Shown: positions 46,578 to 59,130, counted from the first letter of the stretch. The stretch: DNA of 64,000 nucleotides from Budorcas taxicolor (GCF_023091745.1 NC_068910.1:183203170-183267169); one strand, 5' to 3'. Notes: generated from the letters alone by a model not told the origin. Made by a program: numbers and translations.

Positions 46578-46775
46578 AAGTGAAAGTGTTAGTTGCTCAG
46601 CCATGGTGTTTGACTCTTTGCAACCCCCTGGACTGTAGCCCACCATGGGATTCTCCAGGTAAGAATACTGGAGTGGGTTGCCATTCCGTTCTCCAGGGGA
46701 TCTTCCCAATCCAGGGATCGAACCCAGGTCTCCTGCATTGCAGGTAGATTCTTTACCTTCTGAGCCACCAGGGGA
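46578..46775 (-). repeat. Bov-tA SINE
   Basis: Antisense copy from AGTGAAAGTGTTAGTTGCTC to GAGCCACCAGGGGA. Confidence 0.92.
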
Positions 46776-46799
46776 CAACAGGACATATCTAGCATTTGT

Positions 46800-47012
46800 T
46801 TCTTTCCTTTGTCAGGTACTTTTCTAAACCTCTTACATATATTAACTCATTTAATCTTTGCAGCAATCCTCAGGTTGGTACTGTTATTACTCCTGTGGCA
46901 TGGATGAGGAGATTAAGTCACAGAGAAAATAAATGACTTGCTTAATATCACTTAAATTGTAAATGATAGAGCTGGCATTCGAACCTATATGGTCTATGTT
47001 TAAGGCCCATGC
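46800..47012 (-). repeat. MIR SINE
   Basis: TATTAACTCATTTAATCTTT, GGATGAGGAGATTAAGTCAC and GAGCTGGCATTCGAACCTAT follow antisense MIR closely. Confidence 0.8.
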
Positions 47013-47763
47013 TTATGTCTGCAAGAACATAGCTACCTTCTAACATGACTACCCATTTGTCATATTCACAGTGACACACACTTAGTAACCAAGAGTAACC
47101 AGTGTTTAACCTAAGCTGGAGGCAGCTCAGCTCTATCTTTCAGGCATTTCCAGGGTCTAAGAGCCATGATACTTTCAGAGGCCCAAGAAAATGTTTTAGT
47201 TTCTTTTAAAATCAGAAGGAAAAACCCCAAATATAATTTAGCCTGGACCATATTTGTTTATATCAGCATTGCCATAATCTATATTTTATAAAATGTGCCC
47301 AGGAACATTATAGTGTGGGCCTGACTGGAGTAGAAGTTGATAGGCGTGGACAAAGCTGCTCTTCCCATCTGGTCTCTTCCTCCTCTCTGCAGGGTGGTAC
47401 CCAGGCAAGCTGCCATATAGCCCATCTTTGGCTCAACACAGCATCAAACCTCTGGTTTCTCCTGGAAGTGCCCCGCCCCCCGGCCCCTGCCTTGGTCACT
47501 GGGTGGATGGAACTTTTCTCTTCTCTCCTGCCCTGTACTGAGGCAAGCCTGTTTCACTGCTGGCCTGCAGGTGGGTCTGGTCTGATATGTACAATGTTTG
47601 AACAAATCAGAATACAGTAAGCCCTCTACTTCAGATTGAGTTCTGCTCCGAGAGTGTGTTCATAACTCCAGTTTGTTTGTAGGTTCTAACAAAGTTAGCC
47701 TAGGGACCCAAGTAATGCAATCGGCTATATAGTACTATACTGTAATAGGTTTATAATACTTTT
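47013..47763. other. Unassigned intergenic DNA
   Basis: No exon or repeat recognised. Overlapping short frames at 47308-47620 show no known domain. Confidence 0.5.
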
Positions 47764-47777
47764 CACACAAATAATAT

Positions 47778-48003
47778 TCTTCCTTGGTGGCTCAGCAGCA
47801 AAGAATCTGCCTGCAATGCAGGAGACACTGGAGATGAGGCTCCGATCCCTGGTTTGGGAAGATCCCCTGGAGGAGGGCATGGCAACCCACTCCAGTATTC
47901 TTGCCTGGGGAATCCCATGGACAGAGGAGCCTGGCGGGCTATAGTCCATGGGGTCGCAAAAAGTCGGATACGACTGAAGTGACTGAGCAAGCACAGCAGA
48001 ACA
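47778..48003 (+). repeat. Bov-tA SINE
   Basis: Starts CTTCCTTGGTGGCTCAGCAG. CACACAAAT at 47764 and 48002 is the likely target duplication. Confidence 0.9.
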
Positions 48004-48602
48004 CACAAATGATATATAAAAAAAAAGCACAAAAAAATAAGGAAAACATTTTTAATCCTGCAGCACAGAACCTTGAAAAGCACAGTAGTACAGTACAACA
48101 GCTGGAAAATGGGCTGGCACTGAACGAACAGGCAAGACGAGTTACTGACTGGAGGAGGGAGTGGAGGTGGGAGATGGTAGGGCTGAAGCTTCATCAGCAA
48201 CAGGAGAGGAGGACAAGCTGCAATTTCACTCATGCCTGACGCTGATAGAGTGTACATTCCCATTTTTTAAAGTTTGCAACTAGAAAGTTCATATATAGGG
48301 AATTTATTGTAGTTGCCAAATTTTTTTTTTTTAATGGGAGGTTTCACATAAAAATCTGGATTTCTATCTTCTGTTGAAAAATCAGAATGCTTAGTAGCAC
48401 TGGGCCAGTATTACACAGCTCCATTTGGCTGGAGGTGAGTGGAGCCATTGCTTCAGCCCCTCCCAGCCCTGCCTGGCCCTGTAAATATGGGAGAATTTCA
48501 AATCTTTGTGCTAAGATATAAATGACAGCTTAAAACATTATCTTTCCTCAAAATTCTTGCAGGTTTACTGAGAAGGAAGAAAGCTGTAGTAATTATACAA
48601 TG

Positions 48603-48749
48603 ATAATGGCTGGATGGCCTCACCGATGCAATGAACATGAACTTGGGCAAACTTAGGGAGATGGTGAGAGACAGGGAGGCCTGGCGTCCTGCAGGCCATG
48701 GGGTCACAAAGAACTGGACACGACTTAGTGACTGAACAATAACAACAAT
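48603..48749 (+). repeat. Short BovB 3' end
   Basis: From ATAATGGCTGGATGGCCTCA to GACTTAGTGACTGAACAATA, then an ACAAC tail. Confidence 0.88.
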
Positions 48750-49397
48750 GGAATTACAGGCTTCAGCTGCTGGGAAGGCATGAAGAACATCAGGGCTTCA
48801 GCATTTCACGTCGGGTGAGACTTTTGCTTATGTTCACTGTGAGCAAGGTTTGTCCAAGCTTCACATGAATGGTGTGGCCAGGACAGCCTGACTGCAGGGA
48901 TAAAGGTAGGTAGAATGCAAATCAGGAGAGGCCATGGAAGTTGGTGATTTGCCACCTAATCTCACCTGCCCTACTTTCCATGCTTCATTCTGCTAAAACC
49001 AGGTGAAATATGAATTGAATACAGATTATATGCATCTCTTCTTTTTAACTGTATTGTGACTATTATTATTTTAAATGACAGAACTTCAAGGAAGCTGGCA
49101 AGTGCTAACTTCAAAGAACAAACATATAGCACTGTCCTGACAGTTGAATTCCTTTGGGTGACTCTATGCAAGCCCAACAGACATAGAAAGGTGAAAAGGA
49201 TTTTTATTTTAGCTTCTTGTAGAAGCCTTTCTATTTAAGAATGAGGTTTTATATTTTCTCCATAACAATGAAGGCTTTCTAAACTTTGTCTCTGTTTTTA
49301 TTGGCATCTATGGGAGCTTTCTGTGTGGGCAAAATATTGCTGTGGCCCAGTCTTTGATGTTGGTGCTGAAAATTGAAGAAATGGACTTCTCATTCTC
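48750..49397. other. Unassigned intergenic DNA
   Basis: Nothing recognised. Confidence 0.5.
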
Positions 49398-49502
49398 ACT
49401 TTTTTTTTGCATCATGGGGCATGTGTTTCCTGACCAGGGACTGAACCCATGCCCCTAGCATTGGAAGCACAGAGTCTTAACCACTGGATCACCAGGAAAG
49501 TC
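49398..49502 (-). repeat. CHR-2-like tRNA SINE
   Basis: T-rich head, CCTGACCAGGGACTGAACCC and CCACTGGATCACCAGGAAAG, antisense. Confidence 0.82.
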
Positions 49503-49565
49503 CCTCATTTTCATTCTCATTTTTATAAAGTCCCTCATCCCTCATTCTCACTTTTATAAAGCTCT
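49500..49565. repeat. Local direct duplication of about 30 bases
   Basis: Two adjacent copies of a TCCCTCAT...CATTCTCA.TTTTATAAAG unit follow the SINE. A similar CTCATTCTCACTT precedes it. Confidence 0.75.
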
Positions 49566-50789
49566 TCAGATCTATTAGCTTAACTGCTAGAAGTCCAAGT
49601 AGATGTGTACATTTTTTACATTTGGTTTTTTACATTTGGTAGTGTTTCCCTGGAGAGTCTATAATTACATATATTTAGTACTTAATATAAATGTATGAGG
49701 AATATGATTACTTAGATAGCTAGTTACTGAATATAGGAGGTGAACAAAATAAGATTTTGTGACCATACTGCTGAGTTTACCATCCTTCCTAGTAAGAGGA
49801 AGATGACCGTGCCCTGAAAAGCCCCCTCTGCCTGCAGAAAAAGGAGGGCTTTGAGGACAAAATATAGTCATTGCATTTCATTTTTCCTACCCAATTCAAT
49901 GCCTGACATCCCAGAAATCTTTCTTTGTTAATATTGATTAACAGATTGTAGTTTGTATGTATATGGGATTCACATGATGCATGGGTGCAGAAGATGTACT
50001 TCCTATCATCAGTGGATTCAGTCAGTGAGCCAGGACCAAAAAGGAGGCGATGGCCTTATGTACTGTTGTATATTAAGCACTAAATTGGATGGATATATAA
50101 AATATATTTAAAAAATTTTGCCAATCTGATATGTGAGAAAGTGGATCTAACTATAGTTCTAATTTGGACATGCTTTTCTTGACATTTATGAGGTGTCTGG
50201 CTGGGGTGTGAGGGATGCAGTGTTTTCTAGAGAAGCAAAGGGTTCCTCAGGGCCAAGCTGTCAGGGGAAGGCCTGTGCACCTGACCCTATTTGCTTTAAT
50301 CTATGGACAGCTGGTTTAGAGAGAGATTCTAACTGTGGCAGGAACCATCCATGTCATCTCCAAATCTGAAGGTGCCTGGAAAAGTGGCATCCACTTATGC
50401 TTGCCGGTAGACGGGTGGGGCAGGACCTTCAGTGCATCAGTTTAGAGCTAACTCCCCGGACATTGCCAGGTCCCTGGGACCTCACACTGGGGAGGAAATT
50501 TGTCCTGAGGTTTACAGATAAATGGACAGTGCCCCAGCTGTTTGAGAGTGGAGGTAGCATGTTTTGGGTTGGGCCATTCAGAGCAGACAAAATTGGGTCT
50601 TAGACTGGGTTTCAAAAAGAGTTGAGAGTGAGGACACAGCATATGACATGATGGGTGGAGGTCACTGGAATTGGGAAGTTGGGAACAGTTACAGACTGAT
50701 GGAGTTTCTAAGCAGGGGTGGGGAGGAGCAGACGGAAGAGCTTCTGCTTTATTCTTCGGGTAATGCTAAGCTATCATTATGAAAGAGGA
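49566..50789. other. Unassigned intergenic DNA
   Basis: No repeat or gene recognised. Confidence 0.5.
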
Positions 50790-50920
50790 AAAGAAGTGAC
50801 AAAAGTAATGCTCTAGGAAGATTAATCTGGAAGCTTAAAGCGATTAGAGCAATAGAAGCTGCAAGAGGCTGGAAGGCTGGTTAGGAGGCTCTTGAATAAT
50901 CCAGGTAGAAAGTAAGTGGA
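50790..50920 (+). repeat. Ancient mammal-wide repeat fragment
   Basis: GGTTAGGAGGCTCTTGAATA followed by ATCCAGGTAGAAAGTAAGTG resembles a widespread old repeat that also appears near 60740-61340. Family not resolved. Confidence 0.45.
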
Positions 50921-51124
50921 GTCTGAATTTAGCTGGGAGGGGAGGGAGAAGCAGGGAGGGGTGCTTTTAGAGAATTATTCTTTAGAAAAGATAAATGAAT
51001 CTAATCTTCCAATTCAGCCTACTTTCCCCTTTCTGTTTCCCATCCCCCTGCCCCCCAACCTGTGTTCTAATGTTTGCATCTCCATTCCTGCCCTGGAACT
51101 AGGTTCATCTGTACTATTTTCCTA

Positions 51125-51229
51125 GATTCTACATACAGGAGGGAAGAGATACATGTACACATATAGTGATTCACTTCCTTGCACCAGCAGAAACTAACAC
51201 AACGTTGTAAAAAAATTAGACTATATATA
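51125..51229 (+). repeat. L1 3' tip
   Basis: GTGATTCACTTCCTTGCACC and AGAAACTAACACAACGTTGT are the terminal L1 text. Confidence 0.75.
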
Positions 51230-51232
51230 TAT

Positions 51233-52655
51233 CAGTTCAGTTCAGTTGCTCAGCTGTGTCTGACTCTTCGCGACCCCATCAACTGCAGTACACCAGGCTT
51301 CCCTGTCCATCACCAACTCCCAGAGCTTACTCAAACTCATGTCTATCGAGTTAGAAATGCCATCCAACCATCTCATCCTCTGTCGTCCCCTTCTTCTCCC
51401 ACCTTCATTCTTTCCCAGCATCAAGGTCTTTTCCAATGAGTCAGTTCTTTGCATCAGGTGGCCAAAGTATTGGAGTTTCAGCTTCAGCATCAGTCCTTCC
51501 AATGAATATTCAGGACTGATTTCCTTAGGATTGACTGGTTGGATCTCCTTGCTGTCCAAGGGACTCTCAAGAGCCTTCTCCAAAACCACAGTTCAAAAGC
51601 ATAAATTCTTCGGCACTCAGCTTTCTTTATCGTCCAACTCTCACATCTATACAGGACTACTGGAAAACCATAGCTTTAACTAGATGGACCTTTGTTGGCA
51701 AAGTAATGTCTCTGCTTTTTAATATGCAGTCTAGGTTGGTCATAGCCTTTCTTCCAAGGAGCAAGCGTCTTTTAATTTCATGGCTGCAGTCACCATCTGC
51801 AGTGATTTTGAAACCCCCCAAAAATAAAGTTTCTCACTGTTTCCACTGTTTCCCCATCTATTTGCCATGAAGTGATGGGACCGGATGCCATGATCTTCAT
51901 TTTCTGAATGTTGAGTTTTAAGCCAACTTTTTCACTCTCCTCTTTCACTTTCATCAACAGACTCTTCTTCGCTTTCTGCCATAACAGTGGTGTCATCTGT
52001 ATATCTGAGGTTATTGATATTTCTCCTGACAGTCTTGATTCCAGCTTGTGCTTCATCCAGTCCAGCATTTTTCATGATGCACTCTGCATATAAGTTAAAT
52101 AAGCAGGATGACAATATTCAGCCTTGACGTACTCCTTTTCCAATTTGGAACCAGTCTGTTGTTCCATGTCCAGTTCTAACTGTTGCTTCCTGACCTGCAT
52201 ATAGGTTTCTAAAGAGGCAGGTCAGGGGGTCTGGTATTCCCATCCCTTGAAGAATTTTCCACAGTTGGTTGTGATTCACACAGTCAAAGGCTTTGGTATA
52301 GTCAATAAAGCAGAAGTAGATGTTTTTCTGGAACTCTCTTGCTTTTTTGATGATTCAACGGATGTTGGCAATTTGATCTCTGATTCCCCTGCCTTTTCTA
52401 AATCTAGCTTGAACATCTGGAAGTTCACAGTTTATGTACTATTAAAGCCTGACTTGGAGAATTTTGAGCATTACTTTCTAGTGTGTGAGATGAGTACAAT
52501 TGTGTGGTAGTTTGAGCATTCTTTGGCATTGGAATGAAAACTGACCTTTTTCAGTCCTGTGGCCACTGCTGAGTTCTCCAAATTTGCTGGCATATTGAGT
52601 GCAGCACTTTCACAGCATCATCTTTTAGGATTTGAAATAGCTCAACTGGAATTCT
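51233..52655 (-). repeat. Longest BovB LINE copy, 3' part of the RT ORF
   Basis: About 1.4 kb, antisense. Minus-strand text runs from the reverse-transcriptase palm (motif C reads YTDD near 52005) through the C-terminal domain to the 3' end. Frames are broken several times, so it is a dead 5'-truncated copy. Confidence 0.92.
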
Positions 52656-53309
52656 TTATATTTAATATAAAGATAAGAAAACTGAATACAGCTGGATCAA
52701 GGAGAGGGGAGAGGTGTAAGAGGTAAGTGTAGTTCACCTGCAGTGTCCAACCTGGAAGGGACTAAGAACTGAGAGTCTGTGCCTTGCTCCTCGTCTCACC
52801 TTGCTCCCTTTCCCTAGCCATACAGATCTCCATGCTGTTCCTTGAAACAAGGTAAGCATAATCCCACCTCAGGGTCTTGACACGCCAATTCCTCCATCCT
52901 GAACACTCTTCTCCCAGGTCGCTACCTGATTTGTTTCTTCATTTTCAGTCTTTACCTGGCCCTCTCCACTCATTTAAGTTGTCTTCTAAAACACTGGAAT
53001 TTTTAACCAGTCCTCTAATTATGAAAATATTACTCTTTCTGGAAGTTCTTGCAGGTGCAGAGATGGAGGGCTTAAGTTACAGAGACTGCTAAAATAGGCC
53101 CTCATTAGAGGTGACTTTCTTGATTGCTCAACCTCAAATTTTCCCTTTATCCTGCTTGATCTTTCCTTGTAGCATGCTTCCACAGCTGAGTAAATGTGTT
53201 AAGTACTTAGCCCTTTGTTCAGTTAGTTTATGGTTTTTCTTTTTAGTATGTAAGGGCATTTGAGCCAGACTATGTTTCTATTTTTATTTTTTTTTAATGC
53301 AGTAAAATA

Positions 53310-53376
53310 CCAGGTAAATTCAGTGCCTGGCACATAGTAGGTTCTTAATAAATATATTTTAATTAAATAAATGAAA
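53310..53376 (+). repeat. L2-like 3' end
   Basis: GTGCCTGGCACATAGTAGGT then TCTTAATAAATATATTTTAA and an AAATAAATGAA tail. Confidence 0.65.
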
Positions 53377-53429
53377 CAAGGAGCTAATCTGGGGAGAAGA
53401 GGAGGTGGACGATAATGAGTTAGTTTTTT

Positions 53430-53845
53430 TCCTTTTTTAATTCTGGTTTTATTGAGATATAATACTGAGATATACTCATGCGGCACTGTACAAGTTGTAC
53501 AGCTTAATGGTTTGATTTACATCATGAAGTGATTATTACATTATGCTCAGTAAATACCCATCATTTCATATAGGTATAAAGTTAAAGAAATAAAATTTTT
53601 TTTTTCTTATTTTGAGAATTCTTAGGATTATTCTCCTAACTTTCATATATAACACACCACAGTGTTAATTATGTGTTTTATGTTGTACATTACATTCCTA
53701 GTACTTATTTATCTTAAAACTGGAACTTTGTCCCTTGGGACCACCTACATTCAATTCTGTCTCCCTCCATCCCATAATACCCCCTAACCACAAATCCAAC
53801 CTCGTTTTCTATGAGTTTGCTTGTTTTTGAAATATGATTGTCCTA
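53430..53845 (-). repeat. L1 3' UTR fragment
   Basis: GGTTTTATTGAGATATAATA, GTTGTACATTACATTCCTAG and AAAACTGGAACTTTGTCCCT are antisense L1 marks in order. Confidence 0.8.
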
Positions 53846-53855
53846 CAACACTGTG

Positions 53856-54068
53856 TTGGGCTACCCTGGTGGTTCAGTGGTAAAGAATCCATCTGCCTGC
53901 CAATGCAGGAGACACGGGTTCCATCCCTGGGTCGGGAAGATCCCCTGGAGACAGGAATGGCCCACTCCAGTACCCTTGCCTGGAAAATTCCATGGACAGA
54001 GGAGCCTGGCAGGCTACACAGTCCCTGGAATTACAAAGAGTTGGACACGACTTAGCGACTGAACACAC
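53856..54068 (+). repeat. Bov-tA SINE with 10-bp target duplication
   Basis: ACAACACTGT at 53846-53855 and 54069-54078. Starts near GGGCTACCCTGGTGGTTCAG. Confidence 0.94.
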
Positions 54069-54078
54069 ACAACACTGT

Positions 54079-55509
54079 TAGTTCCTGATGAGTTAGTTTT
54101 AAGCAGGGATCGTCCTAGAAGAAATGCTACTTTACATGGCAATCGGCAGGATCCCAAGCATGGGGGATTCAGCTCTGTGCCCTTCAAAGGTCATTTCCTT
54201 TTGACAGCCCCCTTAGGACAGTCCTGTTCTCTGGGTGGCTGTCTCAGTAGTTTTCAACTTTCTTTAGGAGTCCACCCTCCCACTTCCCTTGTAACTCACC
54301 TTATTCCTGGGAGAGAGGAGCGGAGAAGAGCTTTGGAATAGAGGGTGGACCTGGATGCTGTTCACTTTCTGCGAAGACAACCCTGAAACCAAGTGTTCTC
54401 TCTTAAACTGTCCATCAAATACACATCTGATGCTTTCTAGGAACTCCAAATCAATTTATCACAATGATTTACTGCAAACTATTGGAAATATACCTGATGC
54501 ACCCCGTAATAATCCAAATGAGACCACAAACAAAAACAAGGAACACCTGTAGCTCATTTGTTCCCACTGTTTCAATTGCTTCAATTCAAACTTTTGCCAG
54601 GAGCAGATTAGATCATCTCCCAAACTGACTTCTGATTTAATGAAGTAGTTCATGCACATTCATTTGGTTCTCTGAAATAATCCCTTTAAGAAAACACATT
54701 TCTCGTTTTGAAATGCAGCTAAGCCTTTTCTTGCCATGAACCGCTTTCGAATGTTACCATTGACTGTATTGAAATGAATGAATACATTATAAAGCACTTT
54801 ATCTTTATTGCTGCCTGAAGTAATCTGTAAAGAGTAGAATTGCCAGCTGTGTACCTTAGGCCCGTAATTCCATTACTGGGCTCTTATGGAGCCATCAGTC
54901 CCATGAATGGTCCTCTGCTTCACAAACCAGCCATCAAATCCCAAACTTGCCTAAATGGGTCAGTTCACCTTAGCCCGAACTTGGCCCAAACCTGGCAGAT
55001 GTTATTAGAAGCCTCAGCTGCCCGGGTTGTTCTTAAGAGTCTGCTTAACAAGGCTGTCATGCTTCTGATAACCTGAGGTCATAGCTTCTGATCAAAGACT
55101 CCCTCCACGATCAAGTGGCCCCCCTGCTTCCTTTGATTGTCCATAAATATCCTTAACAGGTAGTAACGTTAATTTTAATTTTCTAGCCATATTTGTGTGG
55201 GGGACAGGGGCCAGCTACTTTTCTAAAGTGGGTTGGTGAGGAGGTTAATACTGTTTGCCTTTGTGTTTGGGCTGGGAGTGACCCAGTTTCTCCAGATAGA
55301 TCTAAATATCCCATAGTCTACCAACAAAGATTAAATTAGTGGGGATTAAATTAAGTGGGGATGGGGGTCATTGAAAAAAACTCTCCTGCCAGCAGGCCAG
55401 TAAACCTTGGGTTCACACTTGGCCATGAATTTCTGTGTAATCTGAGGATTTAAGAAGTAATCTTGTCCAGATCTCTCCTTTCAAAGTAACAGCTACCACT
55501 GATCACAAG
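54079..55509. other. Unassigned intergenic DNA
   Basis: No exon or repeat recognised. A 78-codon frame at 54840-55076 has no known domain. Confidence 0.5.
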
Positions 55510-55690
55510 TTTAACATGTGCTAAAAACTGCTGTATGATGTATCTTATAGAAATTAATTTTTACAAAAAAACTTGGAGGTTGGTATTTTAATCTTTATTT
55601 TAGAGATGACATTTCTTGACCAGATTCTCACAGCAAATGGCAGATGTGGAATTTGACTCGAGGTTTATCTGGCTCCAAATTTATGTGACA
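55510..55690 (-). repeat. MIR-like SINE
   Basis: GAGGTTGGTATTTTAATCTT, TTAGAGATGACATTTCTTGA and GGCAGATGTGGAATTTGACT resemble antisense MIR. Confidence 0.6.
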
Positions 55691-55842
55691 GAATTCCAAA
55701 TAAGTAATTTGATATTTACTCACAAATAGTTTCAATGCCCTCATCCCCCAATTTTTATACTTTAAGTAAGTTGAGAACATTATAGCACTGCACTTAATGG
55801 CACGATAAGAGGTAGTAGCGATAAGATAAGCTGCCCCCTTAG

Positions 55843-55973
55843 GGACTTCCCTGGTGGTCCAGAGGCTAAGACTTCAAACTCCCAACATAGGAGCCTCGGG
55901 TTCTATCCCTGGTCAGGGAGCTAGATCCCACATGCCGTAACTAAGACCAGGTGCAGCCAAATCAATGTTTTTA
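55843..55973 (+). repeat. CHR-2-like tRNA SINE with target duplication
   Basis: GGGACTTCCCTGGTGGTCCA to GCAGCCAAATCAATG. Flanks AAGCTGCCCCCTTAG and AAGCTGCCCCTTTAG are a near-identical duplication. Confidence 0.92.
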
Positions 55974-56111
55974 AAAAGCTGCCCCTTTAGCTATTCCCAA
56001 ATTCACAGTCTCAAGAAAACCTTCTTCACGTGTGTCAGCTTGCCAGTTCCTGGGATATTTGCTCCTGACTCCAAATGTCCAGGAACAATTTACCACCTAA
56101 AATTAAATCAG

Positions 56112-56581
56112 ATCAGTTCAGTTCAGTTGCTCAGTCATGTCTGACTCTTTTGACCCCATGGACTGTAGCACCCCAGGCTTCCCTGTCCATCACCAACTCC
56201 CAGAGCTTGCTCAGACTCATGTCCATCAAGTCAGTGATGCCATCCAACCATCTCATCTTCTGTTGCCTCTTTTTCCTCCTGCCTTCAATCTTTCCTAGCA
56301 TCAGGGTCTTTTCAGATGAGTCAGTTCTTCGCATCAGATGGCCAAAGTACTGGAGTTTCAGCTTCAACAACAGTCCTTCCAATGAATGTTTAGGACTGAT
56401 TTCCTTTAGGATGGACTGGGTTGGATCTCCTTGCAGTCCAAGGAACTCTCAAGAGTCTTCTCCCACACCACAGTTCAAAAGCATCAGTTCTTCTGCATTC
56501 AGCTTTCTTTATTGTCCAACTCTCACATCCATACATGACGACTGGAAAAACCATAGCTTTGATTAGATGGACCTTTGTCAG
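56112..56581 (-). repeat. BovB LINE 3' part
   Basis: Antisense BovB from GATCAGTTCAGTTCAGTTGC to TTGATTAGATGGACCTTTGT, with frameshifts. Confidence 0.92.
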
Positions 56582-56912
56582 ATACTCCGCCCTTATCAGA
56601 CCCTTTAAATATAGTCTTACCATGTGAAACAGAGCAACAGAAAACACGTCTTTTCCATTGAATGTTGACAATCATTCTTATTCATGGACAGCATATCAAA
56701 ATATGATACTGAAGCCCTTTACATGTCCAACAAGAAGACATATATAACTAGGTAATATCAGGGTATAGAAGTAAATCTTGGGAAGCGGTGCAAAGAGGAG
56801 AGAGGACCATAATCTAACCAGGCAGATAAAACCTGCAGTGAAGAGGGAATGCAAGGGTATGTATTTACCTGCTGGGTGGAAACCCTCCAAATTCATATCT
56901 GTGAATTATGGA

Positions 56913-56913
<1 letters not shown>

Positions 56914-56944
<31 letters not shown>
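56914..56944. repeat. (GT)n microsatellite seeded by a SINE tail
   Basis: About fifteen GT units immediately before the antisense Bov-tA at 56945. Confidence 0.95.
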
Positions 56945-56947
<3 letters not shown>

Positions 56948-57128
56948 CTCAGTTTGTGTCTGATTCTGCGACCCCCTGGACTGTAGACTTCCAGGCTCCT
57001 GTGTCCATGCAGTTTCCCAGGCGAGAATACTGGATTGGGTTGCCATTTCCTTCTCCAGGGAATCTCCCTGAGCCAAACCTGTGGCCCCTACATTAGCAGG
57101 TGGATTTTTTACTACTGCACCACCTGGC
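56945..57128 (-). repeat. Bov-tA SINE
   Basis: Antisense copy from ATGCTCAGTTTGTGTCTGAT to TACTGCACCACCTGGC. Confidence 0.9.
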
Positions 57129-58356
57129 ATTATTCAAAAGAGGAATAAGACCATATTGCTTTGGTTGGAATTCTTATACTGAGAGAGGCTGTGAGGAAAT
57201 CAGATAACTTAGGCTGGTCTCTGGGTCTGATTAGCCTTCTCTGCGGGGGGTGGGGGGGCAACTGACAGAAAGGAATCGATGCTAGTGGATATGTCCAAGG
57301 TCAGGAGGGCTCTGGGTTCCAGGGGGAAAGGAGGCCCACAGGAAACATCTAAGACTTTATCAATGTTGCCATCCTGCCGAGGACTTCCTCGGAGGCCAGG
57401 TGACTGAGCGCTAGCTCTGCCAAAGTTTGCAGAGACAAAAGCTCACCCTTGTTCTTTCTTCCACTTAGGAAATTAATAAAATGCAAGTCATCCCAGAGGC
57501 CTTGGGGGAGGTCCAGCTGTCCTGTGAGGGCAGCTCCTCTGCCCTGAGAGGCCATGACAATGCACTTTTAAAGGAACAGGCTCTCTGGTTGTTTCTGTAC
57601 GTCTGTTTACTTATTATAGCTTCCTCACTGTCCTCATTTACTGGAGAAAATCTAGCTATCTTAGTATGTAACTTGGGAAGAATGCGATGGGGAAAATGTA
57701 GCTGTTTATCGCCCCCTGTGACCTTGAACCTGTTTTCAAAGTCATCTGGGTTTTGGTTGCTTCCTGTCCGAAGTGGATCCCGTGGGTAAACACAGAAATA
57801 TTGCTCTTCATTAAGCACTGTCACATTGCAAGCTTCTTAGAGAAATGAAAAATGTTCTTTTACCTTATGGCTCTTTCTTTCATTATTAACAACCTTTTCT
57901 AACAGAATTTTCTTAGAATCACAAACTGTAACAGCCAGAAGGGAGATAAGGAATGGAAAAAAGAGTGTTTCCATTGTAAACGGCTATTCAAATACAAAAG
58001 TCCTTACAAAGGTAAGGAAAGGCACTTCCAAGTCCCCAGGCTGCCTCTGGAGTCTGTTTTCTGTTTGTTCTGTTCTCAGTAGGGAGAAGATCTCATACTG
58101 TCCTAGGTACTATAAGCCTTTTATACACTTGAAAATTGCTGTTAGCTAACCCTGTAACCCTCTTGCCTCTAAACAGAATTACCTTGGTTCCTTTAACTTT
58201 TCCTGTTCTTTAGTTTTCAGCTCTCTAATCACTCCCGTGGCTTCTGAACTGACTGTAGTTTCTCTCACTTCCCCATTAATCGCATGCACCAGAACCAGAC
58301 TCCGAGTCCAGGACGGGTCTGCCCAGGTTTGTGAGGCTGAGCAGGGGATATGGGAG
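57129..58356. other. Unassigned intergenic DNA
   Basis: Apparently unique. Overlapping open frames of 119 (57465-57824, minus) and 102 codons (57481-57789, plus) are mutual shadows without a recognisable domain. Confidence 0.5.
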
Positions 58357-58631
58357 AAGGCAATGGCACCCCACTCCAGTACTCTTGCCTGGAGAATCCC
58401 ATGGATGGAGGAGCCTGGTGGGCTGCAGTCCATGGAATCTCCAAGAGTCCGACACGACTGAGCGACTTCACTTTCACTTTTCACTTTCATGCATTGGAGA
58501 AGGAAATGGCAACCCACTCCAGTGTTCTTGCCTGGAGAATCCCAAGGATGGTGGAGCCTGGTGAGCTGCTGTCTATGGGATCGCACCGAGTTGGACACGA
58601 CTGAAGCAACTCAGCAGCAGCAGCAGCAGCC
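58357..58631 (+). repeat. BOV-A2 SINE with 16-bp target duplication
   Basis: GCAGGGGATATGGGAG at 58341-58356 and 58632-58647 flank a full dimeric copy ending in a CAG run. The perfect long duplication suggests a fairly recent insertion. Confidence 0.97.
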
Positions 58632-59017
58632 GCAGGGGATATGGGAGTGGACTGGCAGGCAGTGACTGCAAACAGCTTGTTAGTGTACAGACAAGGTGGG
58701 AAAGAAGAGAGGAGTAGGCATCTTTGTGTAAGAGTTAGAAGTCAGACGTTTTACCCACCCTATTGTTTACACGTAAAAGTTTTCCAAACAATGTTAGTGA
58801 ACTATTTCCTCACAAAGCATTTAACAAGGCTTAGCTGTGGGCTCAGTACTTCTGTGGGAATTCAGAAAACTGCCACATTTTGGTTCTCAGGTTGAAAGCT
58901 GCCTGTGGGCAGTGTTTGTATTTTTCACCTAGTTTACAATGTTTTATTTAGCTACTGACATTTTAAAATTAGGATAGTTCACTTAAGAATTATCCAGATT
59001 TCCAGCTTCTTTTACTT

Positions 59018-59130
59018 TTTTTTTTTTGGCCATGTAGCTTACAGGATCTCAGTTTTCCGACTAGGGACTGAACTTGGGCCCCAACAGTAAAAGCACAGAA
59101 TCCTAACCACCAGGCCACCAGGGAACCCCA
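59018..59130 (-). repeat. CHR-2-like tRNA SINE
   Basis: T11 head, CGACTAGGGACTGAACTTGG and CACCAGGCCACCAGGGAACC, antisense. Confidence 0.85.

Noticed and set aside
47763..48263. 166-codon minus-strand frame
   Set aside because: Its C-terminal half is a Bov-tA SINE read in antisense; such frames recur in every copy in the window.
57465..57824. Overlapping 119-codon and 102-codon frames on opposite strands
   Set aside because: They shadow each other and neither translation has a recognisable motif.
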